Below are positions 46,006 to 56,280 of a DNA stretch of 64,000 nucleotides, in pieces. The notes beneath the pieces are model-generated. The model saw only the letters and a list, made by a program, of their open reading frames with translations. It searched no databases and was not told the DNA's origin. The stretch is from Cavia porcellus (Eukaryota > Chordata > Mammalia > Rodentia > Caviidae): assembly GCF_034190915.1 (NCBI RefSeq), contig NW_026947484.1, positions 213,540,657 through 213,604,656 on the forward strand. The letters run 5' to 3'. Every line of letters starts with the position of its first letter. Within the stretch, counting starts at the first letter, position 1. Position numbers and translations under genes: made by a program.

Positions 46006-47084
46006 TGAGGGGTAATGATACCTTCCTTAAAGGAGGCTTCACCAAATACAAGGAAAGCTCTTTTTGGGACATAGAATTCCATACAACATCAACTTAAAGT
46101 TTATTTTATAGCAGAACAATTTTTTTTGGGAAAAATAATGTATGTGGAAATTGAAAATACTCCAAATTGATGCTCTTAATACTATCTATGTCTTTGCCCT
46201 GGATTGTACATTCTACATTTAAGACTCTAGCATAGAGTACAGAAATTAGAAAAGGTAGCAAAACAAAATGAAAGCAACAGATGAGTAGAACAGTCTGGAA
46301 AGGAAATGATAGTCACAGCAGACAAGCTAAGGAGTTAAATATAGTTTTCAAAGATGGCAACATTTAATAATGGGCAGAACAACTATTTAGAGATAGAATT
46401 TAAGAAACTTCCCTGAAATAAAAGAAAGATATGGGTCTTTGTGAGGAAAAGTCATAGTTAGGAAATACTGAGCCAGAATGATCAATCTAGAAATATATAT
46501 CCTCATAAAATTACCAACTTTCAAAGAATCCTTCAGGAAAACAGGCAATTAAAAAAATGAATTACTTGTGAGAAGGTAATGTATGAGGCTTGTCAGACAA
46601 GAATTAAGGTGTGTAAAAGACAATAGAACATATTTTCTTGAGAAAGTAGGATTTAATAATTTAATAGCTGTCTGTCCAAACTATCATGCTAATACTATAG
46701 TAGAACAATCAATAGTTTTGAATATGCAAGAACATAGTGAAAGGGATACTGTTTCATAAAATCTTTTTGAGGAATAAGAGCATGCATTTTAATTACTTAA
46801 AAAAAAACTGGAAAAACTACAATGTAATCAGATGGTGGTAAGCCCTGAATCTATTTAACTTCAAATATAAGCTAATGTAGATGTGGAATTTTTGATTGCA
46901 GAAAAGAATGCAAATACTATAAGCCAAGGTATAAAAATGGAATAAAGTAATAAAAGTTGAGAGGAGAAGAGATAAAGAAACAAATTTTTCAAGTGAAACA
47001 AAATCTTCAAAAGCTGGGAAGTCAAAAGATATCATTTAATAATAGAGATATAAATATCTTTTTTATGATATAAAAAACCAGAAA
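46006..47084. other. Intergenic AT-rich, no gene recognised
   Basis: This is low-complexity, A-rich sequence that could be old LINE. No domain and no clear family. Confidence 0.45.
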
Positions 47085-47265
47085 AATACAAAAATTGCAA
47101 GGGACACATTCCGAAGTCACATTGTGAGTATATGAATATACCTACTGAGGAACACACATCAAGAAATAGAACATTACCAGCACACAGAAGCCTGTCTTCT
47201 TGCCTCTTTGTAGTCTCTATACTTCTCTAAAAGAATCCAAATGAACTACTATTAACTTAATATTT
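47085..47265 (-). repeat. Old L1 3' UTR fragment, left flank of provirus
   Basis: ATCAAGAAATAGAACATTAC and CCAGCACACAGAAGCC match the L1M 3' UTR in reverse. It continues at 54370 beyond the provirus, so the provirus inserted into this L1. Confidence 0.7.
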
Positions 47266-47271
47266 AATATT
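47266..47271. repeat. 6-bp target-site duplication (left) of provirus
   Basis: AATATT lies immediately left of the 3' LTR and recurs at 54364-54369, right of the 5' LTR. A 6-bp duplication is normal for betaretrovirus-like (ERV2) integration. Confidence 0.92.
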
Positions 47272-47682
47272 TGTCCCGGCCTGTGGGTAAGTCAATGGAA
47301 ACCATAGAGGGGGAATGGGGATGAGAAAGGGACAAGAGACAAGACCGCACTCTGATCAAGGCTCGTTTATTCAAGGAAGGAGTGACATTTATATAGGGTG
47401 TTGGGAAGTGAGGAAGTTGGGGTCCGACATGTCAGCAGGTAACCTAGCAACAGTGGGAAGTCCTAGCGAGACCTGGGGTTAAAAGTAGTTCAAATCTCCC
47501 GCGCATGGGCTCAGCATAACTGCTGCACGGGCCAAACCACAGGGACATGTGATTTTGGGGAAACAGGCTAGGTGAGGAGAAATAGAAACTTAACTACCAA
47601 ATAGAAACTTAACTCCTAGAATACGTTAAGATGGCTTTTGTCTGTAAATATAAGATGGCGGCTAATTACAGGGTCTCCCACA
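47272..47682 (-). repeat. 3' LTR of provirus (411 bp)
   Basis: On the minus strand it begins TGTGGGAGACC (47682) and ends GGCCGGGACA (47272). It pairs with 53948-54363. It has the tandem AATAGAAACTTAACT repeat in U3 and a TATATAAATG-like TATA region. An indel of about 10 bases and scattered substitutions separate it from the 5' LTR. Confidence 0.95.
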
Positions 47683-47694
47683 GGTCCCCCTTTT
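47683..47694 (-). promoter_or_regulatory. Polypurine tract (plus-strand primer)
   Basis: AAAAGGGGGACC on the minus strand lies directly upstream of the 3' LTR, as required for plus-strand DNA priming. Confidence 0.88.
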
Positions 47695-47764
47695 ATTTAA
47701 AATATAAGAGGCTTGAGGAGACTGTTATTTTATTTAAAATATAAGAGGCTTGAGGAGACTGTTC
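47691..47764. repeat. 37-bp tandem duplication beside the polypurine tract
   Basis: TTTTATTTAAAATATAAGAG starts at 47691 and again at 47728; two 37-bp units are essentially identical. It lies just inside the 3' LTR and overlaps the end of the polypurine tract. Confidence 0.9.
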
Positions 47765-47965
47765 CTGTCTTGGGTCAGGACTCTTTCACACAGGTCCAAT
47801 TCTGCCTTACCTGTCATTGGAGGCAGGACAGCAATAGGCCTAGCTCCTGTCTTAGGTGGCAGTTGGCCAATGCATGTGAGGCCCAGTTGCCGTCTCTGGC
47901 TATCCAATCTATTGCACCAAAGTAAGAGAAGTGAAGTGGACAGCTTGCTTTCACAAAGCATCACC

Positions 47966-48552
47966 CTAATGCAGCCTTGTGGGCTCTATGTAACTTTCTC
48001 TATCAGCCATTTTAAGCCTGTGGTAATGGACCTGTATAGGTTGCATTTTTATGGCATCCACCTGTTGTTTGACAAAAGCCATAAATTTATTAAAAAGGAA
48101 AGGGCCTAATGAAAGTATTATTAACAGTCCAAGCAGCAGTCCAAGCAAGGGAAGAAGATAAGGCAGGAATCCATTACAGGGATTCCAAAGAGGGTTTTCA
48201 AATAGCTCTCTTCTCCTTTTTACCAGATCTTCTTGCAGTTTCTTAATTTTGTCTCAAACGATGCCGGACTTGTTTGCATAAAAGCAGCAGTGTTCCTGTA
48301 AGGCTAAGCAAATCCCCCTTACTCTGCTGTAAGAAGATCTAGTCCTCTCCTATTCTGGAGGACCACCTCTGCAAAGGAGTCTAATTGGCCCTGGACATCT
48401 TGGATTGTGCTAGATAAGGCCTGAACATCATCTATCAACTGGTTAGATAATTTGACATGGGGTTGTATAGCCACTCCCAAACCTGCAGATCCTGTTGCCA
48501 GGGCTCCCAAAACATCCAACCCCAGTAGGGGGATGAGTTGCACCACTCATTT
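47966..48552 (-). pseudogene. env: ERV env, transmembrane (TM) subunit remnant
   Basis: On the minus strand, a hydrophobic fusion-peptide-like start ([16 protein letters not shown]) is followed by a heptad region, then [10 protein letters not shown] (the gamma-type conserved segment often called the immunosuppressive domain). A CX6CC disulfide motif follows at 48284-48310. The membrane-spanning segment and cytoplasmic tail are at 47966-48180 (GLLLGLLIILSLGPFLF). A stop and frameshift separate the conserved segment from the CX6CC motif, so the protein cannot be made intact. TM normally mediates membrane fusion. CX6CC marks gamma/type D envs rather than the classical beta type. Confidence 0.9.
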
Positions 48553-49795
48553 AGAGTGGCCTGTGGCATAATCAAAACTAGAAATAGAAATGGGCTCATC
48601 TCTGGGTAACACCTCTATGTCAGGTAACAAGATGGCTGTGACACATAACCCTGACCAGTTGGTAGGGAGGTATGTGAAGGCCAGGTTTCCTCCACAGACA
48701 AACACTTGTCCCCTGGCAGGGCAAAGAAGGGTAGTCCAGTTGATTATAGAACTGCACTTAGTGAAGGTGATGAACCCAATGTCAAGGTCAGAGGCATCAT
48801 TATGAAAACTTCCCTGCATCAGGGGAAATCTTTGAAACCTATAGGCTGCACGCTAAAGGGTAGGCTGGCACTACAATTTAAGCAGTGTGGTTCCTCAAAA
48901 GATAGTAAGGTAGAATTTGAGGGAACAGCAAGGGGCATAGGAGTGCCCTGGGCTGTGCATAGCCAACAATCTTCAGCTAAAGTTGGATTAGAGGCAGTCA
49001 GGGCTTTATAAGTAGCCTCTAAAATATCTGAAGTCTGGGTATCCAGATCAACTCCCTGTGATTTTGGGAGCACCAGTGGGTGATAGTGAATTTGAGGAAA
49101 CATTTTATCTACAATCTATTTGACTCGTTCTTGCACCGTATGTTTTCTGATTTTATTTTGTGTTCTGCCACCATTAGAAATGTGAATGGGTGGAGTCTCG
49201 TGCCAGCATGTTGATTGCCCAAGTGTGCCAGTGCATGAAGCTTGGGCATATTTTTGTGAGCTTAAAACTTGTGGGAAATGAGCCCTGTCACCTCCAAAAG
49301 TACCTCTGGAAGTTGTTTTCAATATAGCTGTAAAATATGTCTTCTTGTTATATGTGCAATCTTGTACAGAAGTATCGCAAGAAGAATGCATTGACTCATG
49401 GAACATTTTACATTCCTTAGGACATGGGTCTAAGTGACCCTTAATTTTGGGGGTTGTAGGAGGCCTGGAGTAACATATCCATTCTTGTTTATAGCTTCCT
49501 CCTGTTTGGGATCTGTAGGTAAGATATGCCATCTTATCATTGCAATCTGTCATTTTAGCATAAGAGGTGGGCTGAGTTATAACTACACCTCCCTTACAAT
49601 TGCATGGGAGACCAAACAGAGTGGCAGACAGAGCCCCTTTATTGGGAGGGGTCCAAGACCTACTTTGCCTGGCAATGGAAGAATCACCATAATCCCAAGG
49701 GACAGGATCCAGGCTCCCGGTTTCATTATCTGAAAAACAAGAGATGGGAAAGATCTTTCAGGGGGCATTTTCGTCCCTGGAGACATCTGTGAAAT
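48553..49795 (-). pseudogene. env: ERV env, surface (SU) subunit remnant
   Basis: Frames of 145 codons (49116-49553), 94 codons (48819-49103) and 90 codons (48547-48819) lie end to end on the minus strand and together cover the SU region. The segment at 48819-49103 carries a CWLC motif (CXXC type, 48957-48968), the SU cysteine pair that links to TM in gamma/type D envs. The first frame is cysteine-rich. Stops and shifts between the segments make it a pseudogene. A signal-peptide-like hydrophobic stretch lies near 49.65-49.73 kb. Receptor use cannot be judged. Confidence 0.85.
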
Positions 49796-49827
49796 CTTCC
49801 TCTATTTGCTGAACTTGATCTATTTGT

Positions 49828-50640
49828 TTAACCATAGCATCCTGGCAGCCATCTTGTGGATTTCATCTCTTTAGAGTATATGCATACTGATCCCCATCCC
49901 CAGATAAGAACTGGGTCTGGACCATGCCATGAGTTAGTCAGGAGGTCCTTCCATAGTACAAAAGCAAATTGCTTTTGTGTTTCAGTATGCCAAAAACGAG
50001 TGGCTGCTGATTGTCCAGTGGCATCCAAATTTAAAAACTTAAGGATAAATAGGACATGAGATAAGATATTTCTAGGTGACCCCCTTGTGGGGTACCATTC
50101 CCCCTTTTTTATTTTATCTACAGTGCGTTATAGGGAGAGGTATGTCCTTTCAACTATGCCTTGACCTTGAGGGTTATAAGATATGCCTTTTATATGGTGA
50201 ATATTGAGATGTTGGCAGAAATGGGTGAAAGCAGAACCAGCATAGCCTGGACCATTATCAGTCTTTAGTTGTTGTGGTTATCCCAAAACTGATAAGGTAG
50301 TTAACATATGACTAATCACATGTTTGGTGACCTCGTCAGTCTGGAGAGAGGCAAAAATGAAACCACTGAAGTTATCTATAGTCACATGAACATATTTAAG
50401 GTTGCCAAACTCAGGAATGTGGGTGACATCCATTTGCCATAATGCATTGGGGATTAGTCCTCTGGGATTAACTCCAAGGTGTGGAACTGGGAGGTGTGTG
50501 GCACATAAGGGGCAATTTTTTACTATCTGTCTGGCTTGCTCTCTAGTGATCTTGTGCATAAGTCGGAGGGTTTGGGCACTGAGATGGTGTAATTGATGAC
50601 TTTTTTGTGCTGAAGTAACATTATCATCATAATCATTTGA
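49828..50640 (-). pseudogene. pol: ERV pol: integrase remnant
   Basis: The minus-strand order is a zinc-binding HHCC region (ending NCPLC, about 50.52 kb), the catalytic core, then the C-terminal domain (49828-50028, including WKDLL, GPDPVL and RWLPG). The catalytic triad is visible: Asp in MDVTH (about 50425), Asp in KTDNG (50257-50259) and Glu in VER (50149-50151). The last two are 35 residues apart, the DD35E signature. A stop follows the VLG segment and others are scattered, so it is inactive. The C-terminal style is like that of betaretroviruses. Confidence 0.9.
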
Positions 50641-51445
50641 GCTAACGTTAGCTAAAGTGCAGAGGGTAACTTGTGGTCAAGTGGCCAGGTCTGCTGCAGG
50701 ATTACCATCAGCCAGGGGTCCTGGCAACCCAGAGTGAGCACATAGATGTCCAATAAAGAAGGGGCAAGTTCTTTTCATAATGAGCACCTGTATTTGCCTA
50801 AACAGTTCTCCAGTGTTGGAGGCCTTTCTGATTTGACCAACTGTTTCTAGAAGAGGAACAGAGTGCACAATGTAAGAACTGTCAGCATATAAATTTATAG
50901 GCTGGGTGGGGAATGCAGAAAAGGCTGCAGTGACAGCATGTAATTCTGTGATCTGGGCTGATGTACTGTTTGGAAGGATACAGTTTGGTCTTGAAAAACA
51001 TAGGCTGTCAAGCTAGTTGAGGAGCCATCAGTAAATACTAATAAGGCATTTTTTAATGGTTTGAATGATGTGAGGATAAGCAAATGTGTATTGGCAAATT
51101 CAACAAGCTTGTCTGGGGGATAATGGTTGTCTATAAGCCCTGTGTAGGAAGCAAGGGCAATGGGCCAGAATTCAGTTGTTTGCATGAGCCAATCAATCTG
51201 TTCCTTGGTATAAGGCAGTACAATAATATCTGGCTCCTTGCCAAAATAACATTTTTCTTGTTCTCTTCCCAAGAGAATGAGGGTACATATGGCCTGATAG
51301 TAAGGTTCAATGACCTTTTTAGGTGTGGCCAGCAAGTGAACCCACATCAATGGTGCTGTCTGCCAGAATACAGCAGTTGGGGAGAGAGTGGTCTTGTATA
51401 TGATAAATTTTAAAGGTTTACCATAATCTATAAAAGTAATGATCT
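50641..51445 (-). pseudogene. pol: ERV pol: connection and RNase H remnant
   Basis: The 151-codon frame at 50895-51350 contains the connection domain and the RNase H start FTDGSS (first catalytic Asp at 51027-51029). The next frame (50677-50868) carries the later part, with HSVPLLE, RQIQVLI and HLCAHSGLPG near the C-terminal catalytic region. Two frames are used, so at least one break lies between them. RNase H normally degrades the RNA strand of the hybrid. Confidence 0.85.
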
Positions 51446-52250
51446 GGGATTAGATGGCCTGCTCAACAGCCTGTATGGCCTGTCTTCCTTCTGGGGAAAG
51501 TTCATGAGGGGAGGTGGGGTCAGGATTACCATGTAAAGTATCATAGAGGGGTTTTAACTCACTTTTACTAAGCTTTAAGTAAGGCATGAGCCAGTTAATG
51601 TCCCCAAGAAGGTTTTGAAAGTCATTTAAAGTCTGAAGTTTGGCTAGCCTCAACTGTATCATCTGAGAAGAGATCTGAGGTCCTCTCATTTTAAAACCCA
51701 AATATGTGTATGGGTTGGTGAGTTGAACCTTGTCAGGGGCTATCTCAAGTCCCTTATCAATGTAAGGCAGTCTTCAATGCATCATACATTGTAAGACTCT
51801 TTTGTCGTTTTTTCCAGCTATCAAGATGTCATCCATATAATGAATGACATATATTTCTGGCCAGTGGTCTCTCACAGACTGTATTGCTGAAGCAACAAAA
51901 GACTGGCATAAGGTAGGGCTATTGGCCATCCCTTGTGGAAGGACTCACCATTGGAATCTTTGCATAAAAGTGAAACATTTTTGATCATCTGGATGTAGGG
52001 GGATAGTGAAGAAGCAATCCTTGAGATCAATGATGATCTTAAAATAGGCCAAAAGTATAGCAACAGGCAAAGGGAGGCCCGACTGTAAGGCTCCCATCAA
52101 GACTATGGTCTTGTTTACCCCTCTAAGGTCTTATAGCAGTCTCCATTTCCCTGATTTCTTTTTAATGACAAAAATGGTAGTGTTTCATGGGGAATTACTA
52201 GGAAATATATGGCCTGCTTTAAGCTGTTTTTGCACCAGCATGACCAAAAC
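51446..52250 (-). pseudogene. pol: ERV pol: reverse transcriptase remnant, N-terminus missing
   Basis: The minus strand carries fingers-palm sequence starting about at a SPWNT-like segment and IFVIKKKSGKW, then the YMDD catalytic motif at 51828-51839. The thumb follows (51450-51701, with LGDINWLMPYL). Internal stops occur. Sequence before the SPWNT segment is absent because of a deletion into gag. The two active-site Asp codons are still present, but the frame is broken. Confidence 0.9.
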
Positions 52251-52825
52251 TTTTGCCAGCGGCAGTAATCAAGTGATGGACAAATTCTGTGAAAGGTACA
52301 TTGGGCCCTTCTTTGATACTAGTGAGAGAGTAACTCACATCTCCTTTGGAGGGCAGTTTTCTCCATGCCTGAGTAGCTGCCATTTGAATTTGAGCATAGA
52401 GCCCTGCATTGAACTGCATTTGGGTATCTTTATCTGCATAGTGGCCTTCTCCCACTAACAATTCAAAGTTCCACCCATTGCTGGCTTGTGTATTATGTCT
52501 GGCAGTATCTTTATAATTTTTTTATATATTCTGATTTTCAAAAAAGATAATCCCCTTCTGACAAAGTTTCTCGGGCTAATGCTTACCAGTCTATAGGTGT
52601 GAGCCAATTCTCAGCCACAGAATCCATGATTGCGGTAGTACATGGGGCTGTAGCTCCATATTGTGTCACCACTGTTTTAAATTCTCTTATCAGTTTGAAA
52701 TCAAAACCACTGTGATGGCAGAAAACTCGGCCCTGTGCATCTGTCATTTCCGTCACAGGGAAAGCCTCCATATCATCTAGCTCCAATATTGGGTCAGGCG
52801 GGGGGGGGGTAAATTTAGAGATCAT
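52240..52825 (-). pseudogene. gag: ERV gag: capsid remnant, truncated
   Basis: The capsid N-terminal region (52583-52825) starts near FPVTE and includes a proline-rich lead (PPPPDP; a C10 run on this strand at about 52.80 kb). A second frame (52219-52461) has the major-homology-like segment GPNVPFTEFVHHL. After LITAAG the sequence passes directly into reverse transcriptase. The rest of capsid, nucleocapsid zinc knuckles and protease are missing. Stops lie between the two frames. Confidence 0.85.
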
Positions 52826-53515
52826 GTCCCTCTGGGGGAGTCACAGAGTGGGAGAAATCCTGGAGGAAACTCCAGGATTTGTTTCACTTTCCATGTTAGA
52901 TTTTTCTATTTTTAGCTTTTCTAATTGGGCTATTAACTCCTCATGTTCTTTCTCTAGTGCAATCTGTTCTTTTAAAAGCTCAGTTTTGTCTGTTAATTCT
53001 TTTCTAGGGTCGGAAGTTGAACATGCAAGGGGGGGGCAGTAGAGCCGCTATAGTAAGGGGAAGGGTGCACAGTGAGGGCTGCACTGAGGGCCTTATCTGT
53101 GTAGGCCACCTGGAGGTGGGACAGTGCTGCAGTGTGCTGAGCCTGGAGGGCATTGGGCACTGACTGACCAGTCATGATTATGGTATCTTACGGCCTCCTC
53201 TGCCAAACTATCCCAATCTACATTATCATCATCTATTTTAACCTCTAAGGGTTACTCAGGGTAAAGTTTGGTTTTTGGCTTGGCTGCCTTTAAGTCATAA
53301 AGACTGGGTTTTTGTTGGAGAGGCTTGTCAGTCTTTGATGTCTGTGTCCCTTCATCTTTAACCTCCAAGGCACCATTTATCTCTTCCTCATTATCACTAT
53401 CAAAGGACATAAGGTCCTTGTCTTTAAGGTGTCTCAGTCCTCTTTGTTAGCTCAATTTTGCCCTTGATATTTTCTTCTTGTAATATAATTTCACCCTTTT
53501 GAACAACATTAGTGA
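52826..53515 (-). pseudogene. gag: ERV gag: phosphoprotein/spacer region remnant
   Basis: Between matrix and capsid, the minus strand encodes an acidic segment, a Pro/Ala/Gln-rich segment (53.0-53.18 kb, with PSPYYSGSTAPP), and a Leu/Glu/Lys heptad stretch near 52.9-53.0 kb resembling the scaffold domain of type D gag. A perfect PPPY late motif is not seen, only a related PSPY. Stops and shifts are present. Confidence 0.65.
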
Positions 53516-53809
53516 TTACTGGATCGTTCTGTCTCTGAGACAAAATTTCATCTTCGGACCCCAATAAGAAAAAAAAGTTACCAGAACCTTCTCGGGACCC
53601 AAAACATTATAATAGTCTTTAAGAGCATCACCAACCCTTCCCCACCATTTGGCATCAATAGTCCCTTCAGTAGGAAACCAAGGACAAACTTCTTTTATAT
53701 AATCAAAATATTGACACAATTGTTTAATTTTAACCTTTACTCCTCGCACCTTTAGAGCCTTTCCTAAAATTTCAATAAAAATCTCATGTTGGCTCATTTC
53801 TTGTCCCAT
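53516..53809 (-). pseudogene. gag: ERV gag: matrix (MA) domain, 97 codons open
   Basis: The frame starts ATG at 53807-53809 with MGQEMSQ; Gly-2 is a potential myristoylation site. The sequence includes [20 protein letters not shown], the pattern of a betaretrovirus matrix domain (usual length about 100). It ends at an in-frame TAA after DRTIQ, after which gag homology continues in other frames, so the stop is probably a mutation. It lies about 120 bases downstream of the primer-binding site. Matrix normally targets Gag to membranes. Confidence 0.88.
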
Positions 53810-53927
53810 AGTTGCTGTTTACTCACTGAGGTGCAGAAAACAGCAGGCTCCCATGTACACTTTCCCTCTGTTCTGTTTTTGTGCTGGCTTCACAAACAGT
53901 GACCCTCACTGGATCCCCCATTCTCCA

Positions 53928-53945
53928 GCCCCACGTTGGGCGCCA
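53928..53945 (-). promoter_or_regulatory. Primer-binding site, tRNA-Lys1,2
   Basis: On the minus strand TGGCGCCCAACGTGGGGC lies two bases after the 5' LTR. It equals the known Lys1,2 site used by type D and mouse mammary tumour-type viruses. Confidence 0.93.
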
Positions 53946-53947
53946 CC

Positions 53948-54363
53948 TGTCCGGACCCGCAGGTAAGTCAATGGAGACCCTAGAGGGGGAGTGGGGATGA
54001 GAAAGGGACAAGAGATGCAAAGAATGGAGACAAGACAGTCTCCATTTATTTAAAAAGGGCCAGTGTTTATGTAGGATGTTGGGGAATGAGGAAGTAGGGG
54101 TCCAACATGTCAGCAGGTAACCTAACAACAGTGGTAAATCCTAGCAAGACCTGGGCTTAAAAGTAGTTCAAATCTCCTGCGCATGGGCTCATTAGCATAA
54201 CTGCTGCATGGGCCACACCACAGGGACATGTGATTTCGGGGAAACAGGCTAGGTGAGGAAAAATAGAAACTTAATTACCAAATAGAAACTTAACTCCTAG
54301 AAGATGTTAAGATGGCTTTTGTCTGTAAATATAAGATGGAGGCTAATTACAGGGTCTCCCACA
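53948..54363 (-). repeat. 5' LTR of provirus (416 bp)
   Basis: On the minus strand it runs TGTGGGAGACC ... GGTCCGGACA. It carries a TACATAAACA-like TATA region and a polyadenylation signal AATAAA (54045-54050 in + coordinates). Its mate is 47272-47682. Confidence 0.95.
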
Positions 54364-54369
54364 AATATT
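54364..54369. repeat. 6-bp target-site duplication (right) of provirus
   Basis: AATATT, identical to 47266-47271. Confidence 0.92.
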
Positions 54370-54790
54370 AATTTCTAACTTAATAGATAAATTGTCTTTG
54401 TATGTTATAAATAGTGTCTCAGTGCTATAATGTGTCTGATTTCTTTTATTCAGCATTATGTTTTCAAGATTTATTTATGTTGCTTGTAGCAATGGTTCAT
54501 TCACTATCATATATAGGGTTCTTTTAAAAAGCTCAATTTTGGCTTTACATGTGTATTACAATTTACCTACTGAGGATGGGCATTTGGGCCCATCTTAGTA
54601 AAAAAGCTACTATTAATAATTCTGCTAAGAACAATCTTGTACTTATGTTCTTGGTGAACTTATATGTGGTTTTCTGTTGGGATTAATTATTTGAGGAGAA
54701 GCAAAATGCATTAATTTTATATTTGCAAAAATATTAACTCTGTCATACAAACTGTGAATTCTATTGATTTAACAAAAATGATAATTATAA
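54370..54790 (-). repeat. Old L1 3' UTR fragment, right flank of provirus
   Basis: TTCAGCATTATGTTTTCAAG, TTTATTTATGTTGCTTGTAG and AATTCTGCTAAGAACAATCT are L1M 3' UTR motifs in reverse, continuing the fragment at 47085-47265. Confidence 0.7.
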
Positions 54791-55277
54791 AAAGAAAATC
54801 AGAGACAAGTAAATAGATCCAAGAGAGCAATAGCTTTATCATTGGAAATAAAAAATTAATAAATAATGTCTAATATTTACAAACCAAGAAAGAGTATTAC
54901 CTTTTAGATATAAAAACTAATTGTTTTCATATTGAAAAGTATTATAAAATACTATAAAATGTATTGTAATATTTAATTTTTATTTAAAATTGTTTATTGA
55001 GAAACATCCATACTTCCACTTCATGGTGACAAATGAAAACAAAACACATTGGTTACAAGAATATTAAAATACAAAGTAGTGAAAAATTTTGCCACAAAAT
55101 TTACAAGACTTATATACAGAAAACTAGAAAACATTACAGAGAGATGAAATTTCAAGAAACATTTTAAAGTGAAACATTTGAATACAATAACTTTCTACAA
55201 AAATCCAAAAGACTTGAAATCATTAAAACAGCTTTGAAAATGAAGAAAAACTTTGAAAGGTTAACATGACAGTATTT
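54791..55277. other. Unclassified A-rich sequence
   Basis: No gene or clear family is visible. Confidence 0.4.
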
Positions 55278-55388
55278 TTAGAATTAATATACATTTATAA
55301 ATGGATGAAATGAGTCTAGATAGGCAAGTATTGTATTGTCTCTGTAGTCTGAGAAACTGAAAGAGTAAATAAGGTACATATACTTATT
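55278..55388 (+). repeat. L1 3' UTR fragment, paralogous to 56.2 kb
   Basis: GTATTGTATTGTCTCTGTAG and GAAACTGAAAGAGTAAATAA match 56210-56255, which lies in a plus-strand L1 3' UTR. It is interrupted on its right by a B1-like SINE. Confidence 0.6.
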
Positions 55389-55488
55389 TTTTTGAGACAA
55401 GATCTCACTATGTAGCTCAGGAAGGCCTTGAACTGCCAGTGATCCTCCTGCCTCTGTCTCCTGAGTGCTGGGATACAAATGTGTATTA
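55386..55488 (-). repeat. B1-like SINE (minus)
   Basis: TTTTTTTGAGACAAGATCTC, ACTATGTAGCTCAGGAAGGC and CTCCTGAGTGCTGGGATACA are the reverse complement of B1. Confidence 0.88.
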
Positions 55489-55629
55489 ACATTTAATTTT
55501 TATGATATCTGGGTCAAATTTAGATATTTTCCTGCACCAAAATCAAATTACTTTAAAGAACTTATATCAGGAAAATTTTATACAAGTCTTTTTTCTGTAT
55601 TTAAAAAATGAAGTATTAGAACTTTATTA

Positions 55630-56280
55630 AAAAATTGGAGATATTTTTTCATATATTTATTTGCCATTTGTATTTCTTCTTCTGAGAATTGTATGTTTAT
55701 CTCAGATGACCAAATGTTCAGCATCTTTGGTCATTTGGGAGATGCAAAATAAAACAACCCTGAGATTCTATGTTACTTCAGAAAGAATGGCTGTCATCAA
55801 GAAGTCAACTAATAACAAATGCTGATGGGGCTCTGGGGATAAAGGAACCCTTTTTGTAGGCTAGTGTAACCACTGTGGAAATCAATGTAGCGATTCCTCA
55901 AAAAACTAGGATTAGAGGTTCCATTAGACCTAGCTATTCCCCTTGTGGGTATTTTCCCTGAAGAATTGAAAACATCATATCACAGCAATATGCATGCATC
56001 TATGTTTATAGCTACAAATTTATAATAGCCAGATCTTGGAAACAACCCAAATGCCCCACAATTGAGGAATGGATAAAAAGATACGGTATTTTTATGCAGT
56101 GGAATACTACTCAGCCATAAAGAATGATAAACTTGAGGCTTTTACAGGTAAATGGATGCAACTAGAAACCATACTCATAAGTAAAATAAACCAGACTTGC
56201 ATGTGAAAGTACTATATTGTCTCATTAGTATCAGAAACTGAAAGAGTAAATAAGATCCAAAAGTTGCAATAGATACAGTA
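55630..56280 (+). mobile_element. L1 3' end with 5' inversion (twin priming)
   Basis: A minus-strand L1 piece (55630-55711: TATTTATTTGCCATTTGTAT) is followed directly by a plus-strand 3' piece (from AAATGTTCAGCATCTTTGGT to about 56280), including TGGAATACTACTCAGCCATA. The inverted piece is the L1 sequence that normally lies just upstream of the direct piece, the layout made by twin priming. No intact ORF. Confidence 0.75.

Larger units (their letters stand above)
47272..54363 (-). mobile_element. Endogenous retrovirus, type D-like (ERV2 gag-pol, gamma-type env), defective
   Basis: This 7.1-kb minus-strand provirus has LTRs at both ends, a 6-bp duplication, a tRNA-Lys1,2 primer-binding site and a polypurine tract. 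Gene order on the minus strand is gag, pol, env. Gag and pol look betaretroviral, whereas env has gamma-type hallmarks, the combination known from type D retroviruses. Length is below the usual 8-9 kb because gag capsid is fused to mid-reverse transcriptase; nucleocapsid, protease and the N-terminal part of reverse transcriptase are gone. Frames carry many stops and shifts. By eye the LTRs differ at roughly one site in ten, so the insertion is old. Host flanks are one L1, which confirms an integration. Confidence 0.95.

Noticed and set aside
45607..46008. 133-codon plus-strand ORF that looks like a novel basic protein
   Set aside because: It is antisense to an RPLP1 processed pseudogene, whose 5' UTR and N-terminal coding order are recognisable on the minus strand.
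53823..54128. 101-codon minus-strand ORF in the 5' LTR/leader
   Set aside because: It spans R-U5, the primer-binding site and leader, which are non-coding in retroviruses.
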